Part shown: positions 1 through 7,562 of the stretch, piece by piece
Numbering within the stretch: position 1 is the first letter of the stretch
How the letters are laid out: each line of letters opens with the position of its first letter
DNA from: CALJTV01 sp034433775
Lineage (GTDB): Bacteria > Chloroflexota > Dehalococcoidia > GIF9 > UBA5629
Length of the DNA stretch: 15,792 bases
NCBI GenBank assembly: GCA_034433775.1
Contig: DAOUAI010000083.1
Span: 1 to 15,792 of the forward strand
Direction: 5' to 3'
Made by a program: the position numbers and the translations under genes
The notes under the pieces: generated by a model
Told to the model about the DNA's origin: nothing
Seen by the model: only the letters and a program-made list of their open reading frames with translations
The model's database searches: none

Positions 1-882
1 GTTGACAACCTGGTCACAGGTAACCTCAATAATATCCAACACCTGGCGTCGAATACCCGCTTCACTTTTATCAAACACGATATTGTAAACTCGCTAAACC
101 TGCGCCAGGACATTGACTACGTGCTGAATTTTGCCAGCCCAGCAAGCCCCATTGACTATTCAGCACATCCCCTGGAGACCTTAAGCACAGGTGCCTTAGG
201 CACACGCAACTTGCTTGAACTTGCAAGACAGAAAAAAGCTAGATTCCTTCTGGCTTCATCCTCAGAAGTGTATGGTGACCCAACCCAACACCCACAGACA
301 GAGGACTACTGGGGCAATGTTAACCCAGTTGGACCTCGCTCAGTATACGATGAAGCCAAAAGATTTGCCGAAGCACTGACCATGGCTTACCATCGAAAAT
401 ATGGCATGGATACCAAAATAGTGAGAATCTTTAATACTTACGGTCCACGAATGAGAAGAGGGGATGGCAGAGCTATACCCACTTTCATCGAGCAGGCGAT
501 AGATAACCAGCCGATAACGGTCTTCGGCGATGGTTCTCAAACCAGAAGTTTCTGCTATTTTTCCGACCTGATATCAGGAATCTACCGGCTCATGTGCTCC
601 AGTCTGAATGAGCCGGTAAATCTGGGCAACCCGCAGGAAACCACACTCCTGAAACTAGCTAGAACCATACGCGAAATAGTGGGCAACAACAGTCCCATCG
701 TCTTCTGCCCCTTACCACAAGACGACCCGAAGAAACGGCGACCGGACATTACTAAAGCAAGAGAACTTCTACGCTGGAGGCCAGAAATCAGCATTGAGCA
801 GGGGCTCGAGAACACTATTGCATGGTTCAGGGACACCGGTTCTGAACATAAGAAAAATCTAATCAGGACGTCGCCAAAATGA
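1..882 (+). CDS. UDP-glucuronate decarboxylase-like SDR (UDP-xylose synthase family), 5' end missing
   Basis: The frame is open from the first base, so the gene begins upstream; 293 codons are visible. This is an extended short-chain dehydrogenase/reductase resembling UDP-glucuronate decarboxylase, which converts UDP-glucuronate to UDP-xylose in the cytoplasm using bound NAD. Visible family marks are the start of a strand ending in VDN (the residue that binds the NAD ribose), the NFASPASP segment, LLASSSEVYGDP, the catalytic pair in SVYDEAK (Tyr116 and Lys120 of the visible part), RIFNTYGPRM, and a basic stretch KKRRPDI near the C-terminus that in this family contacts the substrate. About 25-30 N-terminal residues with the GxxGxxG loop should lie outside the window. 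The stop overlaps the next start (ATGA), implying translational coupling. Family is secure; another nucleotide-sugar dehydratase or epimerase specificity is possible. Confidence 0.9.
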   Translation, partial: VDNLVTGNLNNIQHLASNTRFTFIKHDIVNSLNLRQDIDYVLNFASPASPIDYSAHPLETLSTGALGTRNLLELARQKKARFLLASSSEVYGDPTQHPQTEDYWGNVNPVGPRSVYDEAKRFAEALTMAYHRKYGMDTKIVRIFNTYGPRMRRGDGRAIPTFIEQAIDNQPITVFGDGSQTRSFCYFSDLISGIYRLMCSSLNEPVNLGNPQETTLLKLARTIREIVGNNSPIVFCPLPQDDPKKRRPDITKARELLRWRPEISIEQGLENTIAWFRDTGSEHKKNLIRTSPK

Positions 883-1994
883 GGAAAAATGTATTGGTCA
901 CCGGTGGCGCTGGCTTCATCGGGAGCCACTTGGTCGACGAATTAGTCAGGAGAGGACACCAGGTAAAGGTCCTCGACAATCTTGAACCGCAAGTCCACAG
1001 CAGGCCACCAGACTATCTCAACAGCGCTGCCGATTTTATCCCTGGAGACATACGAAATGAGGAGGCGACCAGCAAAGCGCTGAAAAATGTAAACATCGTC
1101 ATTCACCTGGCAGCAATGGTGGGGGTAGGTCAATCTATGTACCAGATCTACAAATATACAGATATTAACGTCTCAGGCACAGCTAAATTGCTTGAGGCTA
1201 TAACACACAATCCCCAAGGCATCGAGAAGCTGGTGGTCGCCTCTTCAATGTCAATCTACGGTGAGGGTGCCTACAAGTGCTCTGAATGTGGCATTGTGCA
1301 CCCCAGACTCAGGACAGAAACACAGCTTGCCTCTCAAGACTGGGAAATGGACTGCCCTATGTGCGGTAGAAAGGCAACACCGGTGCCCACAACAGAAGAA
1401 AAACCTTTGCACCCAACCAGTATTTACGCGATAACCAAACAACTTCAGGAGGAAATGTGCTTATGCCTAGGGCGTGCCTACAATATTCCAGTGGTAGCGT
1501 TAAGGTTCTTCAATACCTTCGGTACAAGGCAGTCCTTATCAAACCCTTACACCGGCGTAGCAGCAATTTTCCTCTCCAGGATTATGAACGAGCAGCCGCC
1601 GCTGGTCTTCGAAGACGGGCTGCAGACCAGGGACTTCATATCGGTATACGATGTGGTACAGGCAATCATACTGGCAATGGAAAAACCAGAGGCAAACTAT
1701 GAGGTATTCAATGTTGGCGCCGGGCAGGCGGTCACCATAAGCCAAATAGCCGAAACATTAATCAGGCTATGTAACAAGGACCTGAGACCAACTATATTAG
1801 GTAAATACCGCTCCGGAGATATACGACATTGCTATGCTGATATCTCTAAGATAAGAACGAGACTGGGATATGTACCCAAGGTAAGTCTGGAAAACGGAAT
1901 GCAAGAGCTTATAAGCTGGTCGATGACAACCACAGCAGAAGATAACACCCATAGAGCTCAAGAAGAATTGCTACAAAGAGGACTCGTAAAATAG
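879..1994 (+). CDS. NAD-dependent nucleotide-sugar epimerase with inserted zinc knuckle (dTDP-L-rhamnose 4-epimerase-like)
   Basis: This 371-residue extended SDR shows the NAD-binding loop GGAGFIGSHL (residues 9-18), HLAAMVGVGQS (76-86), and the catalytic SIYAITK with Tyr183 and Lys187. It probably inverts or otherwise modifies the sugar of a nucleotide-diphosphosugar in the cytoplasm. Between SSMSIYGEG and the catalytic Tyr it carries an insertion of about 40 residues with two CxxC pairs (Cys134/Cys137 and Cys159/Cys162), which should bind zinc. From memory, this insertion and the ALRFFNTFGTRQSLSNPYTGVAAIF-type region match proteins annotated as dTDP-L-rhamnose 4-epimerase; that specificity is inferred. 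The ATG at 879 overlaps the upstream stop by four bases and directly begins a canonical Rossmann strand, so the start is well supported. The tail after about residue 350 is charged and probably disordered. Confidence 0.92.
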   Translation: MRKNVLVTGGAGFIGSHLVDELVRRGHQVKVLDNLEPQVHSRPPDYLNSAADFIPGDIRNEEATSKALKNVNIVIHLAAMVGVGQSMYQIYKYTDINVSGTAKLLEAITHNPQGIEKLVVASSMSIYGEGAYKCSECGIVHPRLRTETQLASQDWEMDCPMCGRKATPVPTTEEKPLHPTSIYAITKQLQEEMCLCLGRAYNIPVVALRFFNTFGTRQSLSNPYTGVAAIFLSRIMNEQPPLVFEDGLQTRDFISVYDVVQAIILAMEKPEANYEVFNVGAGQAVTISQIAETLIRLCNKDLRPTILGKYRSGDIRHCYADISKIRTRLGYVPKVSLENGMQELISWSMTTTAEDNTHRAQEELLQRGLVK

Positions 1995-2036
1995 ACACAA
2001 TGAGAGGGACTTAATTAAACAATGTTGACACGGTGG

Positions 2037-2069
2037 GACGCGAAAAGCAGCAAAGCGCGCGCCCGCGTC
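2037..2069 (+). other. Inverted repeat in glycosyltransferase leader
   Basis: GACGCG (2037-2042) and CGCGTC (2064-2069) form a 6-bp stem around a 21-base loop that itself contains alternating GC. It ends right before the Shine-Dalgarno GGGAAGG (2070-2076), so a folded leader could influence ribosome access. The GC-rich character differs from the flanking DNA. No T-tract follows, so it is not a standard terminator. Confidence 0.3.
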
Positions 2070-2079
2070 GGGAAGGTGA

Positions 2080-3642
2080 ATGATGAAACAGGACAATGAC
2101 AGGTTAACCCTACTGGTGATAGCAGGCTTGGTGCTATACGGCACATTCCTTATCCTGTTGCCACTTTTTGTATATGCGCCCGGCACATCTTCGGGAACAC
2201 AATTCGCACTACCAATACCCACAGGAACCCCGGCTATAGAATGGTGGGTAATCTTATACGTTATTGCGCAAATTCTCTACCTTGGAGTATTTGCAACTGT
2301 TTTCTGGTTCCTGTCTCTCAAGGTTAACTGGGTGGACAGTTCCAAGGTATCCCAATTAACGCCAGACCAGATGCCTTTGATAGTGCTCGCCTATCCTGTG
2401 TTGCACGAGGACGAAGATACCATGCATTCGACTATGCTCGCACTAAGCAGAATGGACTATCCCCCCGATAAATACAGGGTTATCGCTATACCGAACAGCC
2501 ATGATACGGCAACCATCGCAGCCCTGAGACGCTTACAAACTGAGTTCTCTTTCCTCGAAATACTGGAGGTGCCAGCAACCGATGACCCTTCCTGGAATAC
2601 AGTCTGGAAATCCTGGGAAACATGCCCTTACGCATACTGGTGGCACCAAGGAAAAACGAAAAATGTCACCGAACTGCCAGCTAAAAAGACCAGACAGCTC
2701 ATATATCTTTTTTACACACTGGTTGATAGAATGGGCACTGACTGGGTGCTCGACTATATCGATGCCGACAGCCTTACTCCACCAAACCACTTCAAGTTGG
2801 CAGCGGTGGGATTGCAACAGTACGACGTATTACAGTCTACCAATGTAGTAGGCAACCTGCTTGATACCTTTTCCACAAGCTTACACGCCTCGGACCACAT
2901 GGGCTGGGACGGATATCTATATCCCCATATGTCAGCCAACGGCAAGCACCCTTACTACGTGTTGGGAAAGGGACTGTTCTATAAAGCTGGCGACTTATAC
3001 ACCATAGGTGGCTTCAACCCGTGGATAGCCATAGAAGACCCCGAGGTGGGCATCAGGCTCTGGTCCCATGGCAAGCGCCTTGGGATAATTGCCGAGCCTC
3101 TGATTGAGGAGTCACCTCAACATTTCTTCATGGGTGGCATCGTTCAGCGCAACCGCTGGATGTTGGGCTTTTTCCAGACCATGAACTCTTCACTCAAGTC
3201 CATAAAACTTAATTTCTGGCAACGCCAGCGGGCTCGGTTGAACATGGTACCGGTGCTTTCATTCTTGGTAAACATAATAGGCTTGCCCACCGGTGCCTAT
3301 GCTCTGTACCGGTTTATTGAAGGCACAGGTGTATTCCCTCTATGGATTGTGGTACTCTCATTGATAAACATCTTGCTCTATGTCTCCTTCATGACGCTAT
3401 GGTACAGGAACACATGGCGACGGACCCGATACGTGCTTCAAAAAAGAAAGGATAGAGCTTTCTACCTGATAAGGACCAACCCGATTTCACTGTTTGTCTA
3501 CTGGTTTCTGTGGTGTATCCCAGTCATTATCGGCTTCGGTATGTTTATAGCTGACAGGGGCAAATCATGGGCGCGCACTCACAAGGTGGACGCCAATCAC
3601 GAAATAGCTGAAAGACCGGTGTATCCCTCTCCAGTCGGCTAA
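2080..3642 (+). CDS. Membrane family 2 glycosyltransferase (cellulose/chitin-synthase-like)
   Basis: A 520-residue inner-membrane glycosyltransferase of the processive GT2 type. Two hydrophobic segments come first (about residues 10-33 and 54-80), then a cytoplasmic catalytic domain, then three more membrane segments (about 388-412, 419-442, 466-492). Catalytic marks are the metal/nucleotide-binding DAD (228-230), an ED pair (Glu319-Asp320) for the base, and QRNRW (356-360), the equivalent of the QxxRW motif of cellulose, chitin and hyaluronan synthases. It likely transfers sugars from a nucleotide donor to a growing glycan or lipid acceptor at the membrane; donor and product cannot be read. 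GGGAAGG at 2070-2076 sits just upstream; either of the tandem ATGs at 2080 or 2083 could be used. It follows the epimerase by 85 bases, consistent with one polysaccharide operon. Confidence 0.9.
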   Translation: MMKQDNDRLTLLVIAGLVLYGTFLILLPLFVYAPGTSSGTQFALPIPTGTPAIEWWVILYVIAQILYLGVFATVFWFLSLKVNWVDSSKVSQLTPDQMPLIVLAYPVLHEDEDTMHSTMLALSRMDYPPDKYRVIAIPNSHDTATIAALRRLQTEFSFLEILEVPATDDPSWNTVWKSWETCPYAYWWHQGKTKNVTELPAKKTRQLIYLFYTLVDRMGTDWVLDYIDADSLTPPNHFKLAAVGLQQYDVLQSTNVVGNLLDTFSTSLHASDHMGWDGYLYPHMSANGKHPYYVLGKGLFYKAGDLYTIGGFNPWIAIEDPEVGIRLWSHGKRLGIIAEPLIEESPQHFFMGGIVQRNRWMLGFFQTMNSSLKSIKLNFWQRQRARLNMVPVLSFLVNIIGLPTGAYALYRFIEGTGVFPLWIVVLSLINILLYVSFMTLWYRNTWRRTRYVLQKRKDRAFYLIRTNPISLFVYWFLWCIPVIIGFGMFIADRGKSWARTHKVDANHEIAERPVYPSPVG

Positions 3643-3674
3643 AGAAACCGCCATCGAAGACTTTCTATCTGCAA

Positions 3675-3692
3675 GTCTGTGGTCCCACAGAC
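3675..3692. other. Stem-loop after the glycosyltransferase gene
   Basis: GTCTGTGG (3675-3682) pairs perfectly with CCACAGAC (3685-3692) around a 2-base centre, or 7 bp with a 4-base loop. It lies 32 bases past the stop, where a transcript end would be expected, but no run of T follows, so it is at best a weak or factor-assisted terminator or an RNA-stability hairpin. Confidence 0.4.
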
Positions 3693-3726
3693 AGTATTCC
3701 CGCTCGCTCAGTCCCTCCATTACCTA

Positions 3727-3748
3727 AGTACTATGAAACTTCAGTACT
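3727..3748. repeat. Paired AGTACT repeats
   Basis: The palindromic hexamer AGTACT occurs at 3727-3732 and 3743-3748, 16 bases apart centre to centre, with a nested TGAA-AC-TTCA inverted repeat (3734-3743) between and overlapping them. This symmetric arrangement upstream of the exported glycosidase gene could be an operator or a small RNA hairpin. The rest of the 183-base gap (3643-3825) holds no recognised gene and no convincing promoter. Confidence 0.3.
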
Positions 3749-3825
3749 ATATTCTCATATCAGACTAGCCCATTTACACAATGCCTGTATGATCTCTTGC
3801 CACTATACTCGATGCGGCAAGGGAG

Positions 3826-6027
3826 ATGGCAAAAGCATCAAATCCGCTGGGCTGGCTAACATATCTCACAATAATTGTGATTCTTGTCACCGCGCTATTA
3901 ATGGCGCTGGCCGGAGAGGTCTATGGTGCTTCACCACAAAGTCGGTGCAGACTGTATGGCGAGGTCAGAGATACCCACAATAGGCCCATCGCAAATAGCA
4001 TCGTGCACATATCAGACCATACTTTCTCCCCTGTTGCCCAAGTAACGACCGATAGCAGCGGCTCTTATGAAGTATCAGTCACTGGCAATTCCCAGTATAA
4101 TCTGTATGTCGCTGCCTACAGCCAGAGCGATAGGTACAGCTTTGCATATATCCCGGAGCAGAAAAATATAGCTACCCACAAGACAGACCAGGTAAAAGTC
4201 GATTTCTCGCTGAAGTCCGGCGGTACAGTGGCTATTAACGCGTTCGATGAGGAAGGCAGGCTCCTGCGCAACAAAGACTTCCGCCTAGTGACTAACCAGA
4301 AAGTCTTTGCCACCGACCTCAATAGCTTGCCGATATACTACTATTTCGACGCCATTCACGATGAAAATTCGAATTGGCAATGGGAGCAGGCGATTCCTGC
4401 ATTCGTTATCCCGCCTGAAGCAACATACAAGTTCTATTTTCAATGGGAAGTGCCTGGTTTCGGGAAAACTCTGCTTTGTGCCGATAACAATGGCAAGGGT
4501 TATCAATTAAGCGCCCAAGGCGAAAGGCTGACCATTAACCTGAACTACGAAGTAGCTAGATCCCACTTTGCTGGACTGCAGCGTTCAGTCCGGCAACTGG
4601 CAGAAGCAGGGTATAACATCCCTGAAGAAATAATTGCCTCTATGGAACAGAGCGAGACGCACCTGAAAGAGGCGGACAAGCACCTCAGCCAGAGCCCCAC
4701 TGACATGAAAAAAGTCGTAGATGAACTCAATAAGTCCCTGCAGTTATCCCTGTCAGCAAACGAGAGACTACATCTGGCAAAAGCAAAAGTAGATATAGAA
4801 AAGTACAGGAAAGGAACAGCCGCAATTAAAATCGTCGATGATGAAGGCAAACCCTTGCCAGATGTTAAAATCGAATGCAAGCAAATAAGCCACGACTTCC
4901 TCTTTGGAGCCACCCCGATGGGTAGAAATGGTAGTTACGACCCATGGTACGCAAAACTAATCAAGGACTCTGGCATTAACCGTTCAAACATCACCATCCG
5001 CTGGGGCAGAATTGAACCCAAAAGGGGTGCTTTCGATTGGTCTAACATAGACCTCTACCAGGACATAGACGCCCAGCTGGAAGCCGGATTTAAGCTGACC
5101 GGTTCGCTGAGTATGTGGCTCTACCGCAACAGGCAGGTAGGTGACGATTTCTGTCCCGACTACTTAAGTAATCTGACGTTCGATGAACTAAAGAAGAACG
5201 TGTACCGGCACATGCATACTCTGGCAAACAGATACCGCGGCAAGATCGACACCTGGGAAATAAACGAAATGAACTTATCTTGGGCAAATTATCTTGACCT
5301 CACAGGCGAACAGAAATTTGAACTGATTAAAACGTTTACCGAGGCAATCAAAACAGCCAACCCGAAGGCAAAAGTACTGATGAATTCCATGGCACTGCCG
5401 TTCGAATTTGCTTCCACATTTTCAGACCTTGACACAGTCCCTTATCCTGTTATGCTGGACTTTCTTAAGGATAGAGGGTGGCTACCAGATGTCATCGGTC
5501 TAGAGTTCTATTACTCGGGAGTAACCGGGAGTTACGTCCAACCTGTCCTGGAGCTAACAGCAGTGTCCAAACTGCTGGATGAGTATAGCAAGTACGGTAG
5601 ACCAATATATGTGAATGAGTTCTCTGTCCCCTCACGCTATATCGCAGGTTCAGGATGGTGGCACAGACCCTGGGATGAGCCAACTCAGGCTGAATATCTA
5701 GAGGGCTTCTACACCATAGCCTTCAGCAAACCATTCGTCCAATCTATAAACTGGGCATGGGGAAGCACTGACCAGGACGCTTTTATTCCCGGCGGAGGGC
5801 TACTCGATAGTCACCTCAATCCCAAACCGGCTTATTACACCCTCAAGAGGTTGATCGAAAGCTGGTCTACAACGCAAAAAGGAACGACTGACAGCAGCGG
5901 GATGTTCTCATTCAGAGGTTTTGCCGGCGAATATGAAATCATCATAGAAGCACCAAGCGGACAAAAAGTCTTGGGTAGAATTCATATATACGAACAAACA
6001 GAGCAACAATTCACCCTGCAGTACTGA
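3826..6027 (+). CDS. Exported GH10-like glycoside hydrolase with N-terminal accessory domains
   Basis: A 733-residue secreted or membrane-anchored protein. Residues 11-29 are hydrophobic, followed by a possible cleavage site near VYGA (32-35). Residues about 40-130 resemble a carboxypeptidase-regulatory-like beta-sandwich (TDSSGSYEVSV). Residues about 245-330 are helical and charged, possibly coiled coil. The GH10-like (beta/alpha)8 region runs from about 355 (FLFGATP) to 680. The acid/base would be Glu481 in WEINEMN and the nucleophile Glu598 in IYVNEFS. GH10 enzymes cleave beta-1,4-xylans, but the usual GHxLxWH segment reads GSLSMWL (426-432), with both histidines lost, so substrate is uncertain. 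A short beta-rich tail (about 686-733) repeats the TDSSG theme. The AAGGGAG before ATG 3826 sits very close; no upstream in-frame alternative exists before a stop. Context suggests action on the locus's own polysaccharide. Confidence 0.85.
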   Translation: MAKASNPLGWLTYLTIIVILVTALLMALAGEVYGASPQSRCRLYGEVRDTHNRPIANSIVHISDHTFSPVAQVTTDSSGSYEVSVTGNSQYNLYVAAYSQSDRYSFAYIPEQKNIATHKTDQVKVDFSLKSGGTVAINAFDEEGRLLRNKDFRLVTNQKVFATDLNSLPIYYYFDAIHDENSNWQWEQAIPAFVIPPEATYKFYFQWEVPGFGKTLLCADNNGKGYQLSAQGERLTINLNYEVARSHFAGLQRSVRQLAEAGYNIPEEIIASMEQSETHLKEADKHLSQSPTDMKKVVDELNKSLQLSLSANERLHLAKAKVDIEKYRKGTAAIKIVDDEGKPLPDVKIECKQISHDFLFGATPMGRNGSYDPWYAKLIKDSGINRSNITIRWGRIEPKRGAFDWSNIDLYQDIDAQLEAGFKLTGSLSMWLYRNRQVGDDFCPDYLSNLTFDELKKNVYRHMHTLANRYRGKIDTWEINEMNLSWANYLDLTGEQKFELIKTFTEAIKTANPKAKVLMNSMALPFEFASTFSDLDTVPYPVMLDFLKDRGWLPDVIGLEFYYSGVTGSYVQPVLELTAVSKLLDEYSKYGRPIYVNEFSVPSRYIAGSGWWHRPWDEPTQAEYLEGFYTIAFSKPFVQSINWAWGSTDQDAFIPGGGLLDSHLNPKPAYYTLKRLIESWSTTQKGTTDSSGMFSFRGFAGEYEIIIEAPSGQKVLGRIHIYEQTEQQFTLQY

Positions 6028-6045
6028 AGTCCACACTTTACTTTA

Positions 6046-6074
6046 TTGACAGAAGAAAACTGGTTGACTATCAT
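6046..6074 (+). promoter_or_regulatory. Sigma-70-type promoter for the CoA-transferase gene
   Basis: TTGACA (6046-6051), a 17-base spacer and TATCAT (6069-6074) match the consensus at 11 of 12 positions. Transcription would start near 6081, giving a leader of about 37 bases before ATG 6118. Confidence 0.7.
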
Positions 6075-6117
6075 AGGTCACCGAACAGTTTAGATTCTTG
6101 AAGGCTAGCCCGTTATA

Positions 6118-7323
6118 ATGCCGCCACAAAGAGAGAAAGCTTTACAAGGAATAAGAGTCCTGGACTTTTCCCGCTACATCGCCGGTCCCTATTGCTGCAT
6201 GCTCCTTGCCGATATGGGAGCTGAGGTGATAAGGGTTGAGCCACCGGGGGGCAGTGAGGACAGAACCCTCGGTCCTTTCAGTCCCCAGGGGCAAGCTCTG
6301 GTCTATGGAATAATCCTGCAGCGCAACAAGAAGAACATCACTCTCAACCTGCGGACACCCGAGTGTAAAGAGTTGTTACAGAAGCTTGTACCAAAAACAG
6401 ATATCCTGGTACATAATTTCCCCCCGGATACCGAAGAGGCAGCAGTACTGAAGTATGAATCCCTAAAGGAGTTAAATCCTGCACTTATAGAAGTGATTAT
6501 CACCGGCTTCGGTCAGTACGGCCCATACGCTGAAAGGACATGCTTCGACTCCATCGCCCAAGCGATGTCAGGCGCCATGAGCTACACCGGTTTCCCGGGT
6601 AGCCCGCCTACGAGGGAAGGAGTACAGTATGTGGACTTCTCCACCGGTCTCTCAGCAGCGCTAGGTGCCACCCTGGCACTGATCAGTCGTCAAAAAACAG
6701 GCGTTGGACAGCTGGTGGATGTCTCTCTATTCGATGTAGCCTTCTCTTTCGTCGCCGCTGCCGGTGTGGCAGCGGAATATAAGCTACTGGGCGAAATACG
6801 CCAGCAAATTGGCAACAATTCCTTCTATGCTTACGCCAATAGCTTTATGGCTAAAGATGGCTGGGTGATGGTCAATGTAGTCGGCAACAGCGCCTGGCGT
6901 CGCTTCTGCCGTGCACTGGGCAGAGAAGACCTTGTCCACGACCCCAGCTTCAAGGACAACCTCTCCCGTTACCTGAACCGCGACCGAATTCATTCCATCG
7001 TTGCTGAATGGATAAAAGACAAAACAATTGACGAGGTAACCCGCATCTTTGAAGCTGCTAGGGTACCCTGTGGTCCAATAAGAAATATCACGCAAATTTA
7101 TGACGACCCCCACATTGCTGCTAGGGAAATGCTGGTGGAGGTCGACCAGCTAGGTATAGGCAAAGTGCCTATGCCGGGCATCGCCATCAAACTATCAGAG
7201 TCACCCGGCGGTATAGACAAGTCGGCAGCCAGCCTCGGTGAACATAACCTTGAAATCTATCGTGACCTCCTCGGCTTCAGCGAACAACAGCTTGCCAAAT
7301 ATAAAAATAAAGGCATCATATGA
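6118..7323 (+). CDS. Family III (CaiB/BaiF) CoA-transferase
   Basis: A 401-residue soluble enzyme of the CaiB/BaiF (formyl-CoA, carnitine and benzylsuccinate CoA-transferase) family, which moves CoA between two carboxylic acids through an aspartyl-CoA anhydride intermediate. Visible marks are LQGIRVLDFSRYIAGPYCCMLLADMGAEVIRVEPP-like N-terminal sequence (from residue 9), NKKNITLNL (70-78 region), Asp173 in YVDFSTG as the expected catalytic residue, and GVGQLVDVSLFD (about 195-206). The length is normal. It begins with ATG at 6118 behind only a weak GAAGG at about 6100-6104. It has its own promoter and is separated by 239 bases from the acyl-CoA ligase gene, so it forms its own transcription unit. 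Donor and acceptor acids cannot be read; neighbours suggest a carboxylate made or used by the glycyl radical enzymes downstream. Confidence 0.93.
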   Translation: MPPQREKALQGIRVLDFSRYIAGPYCCMLLADMGAEVIRVEPPGGSEDRTLGPFSPQGQALVYGIILQRNKKNITLNLRTPECKELLQKLVPKTDILVHNFPPDTEEAAVLKYESLKELNPALIEVIITGFGQYGPYAERTCFDSIAQAMSGAMSYTGFPGSPPTREGVQYVDFSTGLSAALGATLALISRQKTGVGQLVDVSLFDVAFSFVAAAGVAAEYKLLGEIRQQIGNNSFYAYANSFMAKDGWVMVNVVGNSAWRRFCRALGREDLVHDPSFKDNLSRYLNRDRIHSIVAEWIKDKTIDEVTRIFEAARVPCGPIRNITQIYDDPHIAAREMLVEVDQLGIGKVPMPGIAIKLSESPGGIDKSAASLGEHNLEIYRDLLGFSEQQLAKYKNKGII

Positions 7324-7363
7324 GCCCCGGCAATATCTGACGAGTCCTCGTATCCCCACCCAC

Positions 7364-7385
7364 TGCTCTTAGCAACTCAAGAGCA
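7364..7385 (+). other. Stem-loop after the CoA-transferase gene
   Basis: TGCTCTT (7364-7370) and AAGAGCA (7379-7385) form a 7-bp stem with an 8-base loop, 41 bases after the stop. It is followed by AAACG, not T residues, so on the + strand it is not a standard intrinsic terminator; it may only trim the transcript end. Confidence 0.35.
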
Positions 7386-7416
7386 AAACGCAGCTGGCTT
7401 TACTTAAGACTCCGAA

Positions 7417-7445
7417 TTGACCAGAGACTGGACAGAGAATATAAT
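7417..7445 (+). promoter_or_regulatory. Sigma-70-type promoter for the acyl-CoA ligase gene
   Basis: TTGACC (7417-7422), a 17-base spacer and a perfect TATAAT (7440-7445) match the consensus at 11 of 12 positions. The predicted start near 7452 leaves a leader of about 110 bases in which I see no known riboswitch. Confidence 0.75.
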
Positions 7446-7550
7446 TTAGTGTTTTATACCGACATCACAGGATACATTGCGGCTACCTTCAGGTGACAAT
7501 GAAAAGGCGTCCAGTAGCCTCAAAAGGGTTGGGATAAACCATTCTCGAAA

Positions 7551-7556
7551 AGGAGG
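7551..7556 (+). promoter_or_regulatory. Ribosome binding site fixing a TTG start
   Basis: AGGAGG at 7551-7556 lies six bases before TTG 7563. A stop codon in the same frame at 7557-7559 excludes any earlier start, and the first in-frame ATG is 35 codons further on, inside conserved N-terminal sequence. TTG is therefore the start. Confidence 0.85.
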
Positions 7557-7562
7557 TAAATA

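Noticed and set aside
2025..2030. Perfect TTGACA before the glycosyltransferase gene
   Set aside because: The region 16-18 bases downstream is GC-rich with no -10-like hexamer.
3804..3809. TATACT close to the glycosidase start
   Set aside because: No -35 match at 16-18 bases, and the implied start would leave a leader of only about 10 bases.
3826..6027. Calling the GH10-like protein an endo-xylanase
   Set aside because: Key GH10 subsite histidines are replaced and the locus is biosynthetic, so xylan specificity is not supported.
6114..6119. TATAAT overlapping the CoA-transferase start codon
   Set aside because: No -35 element at proper spacing, and transcription from it would start inside the gene; the promoter at 6046-6074 is much better placed.
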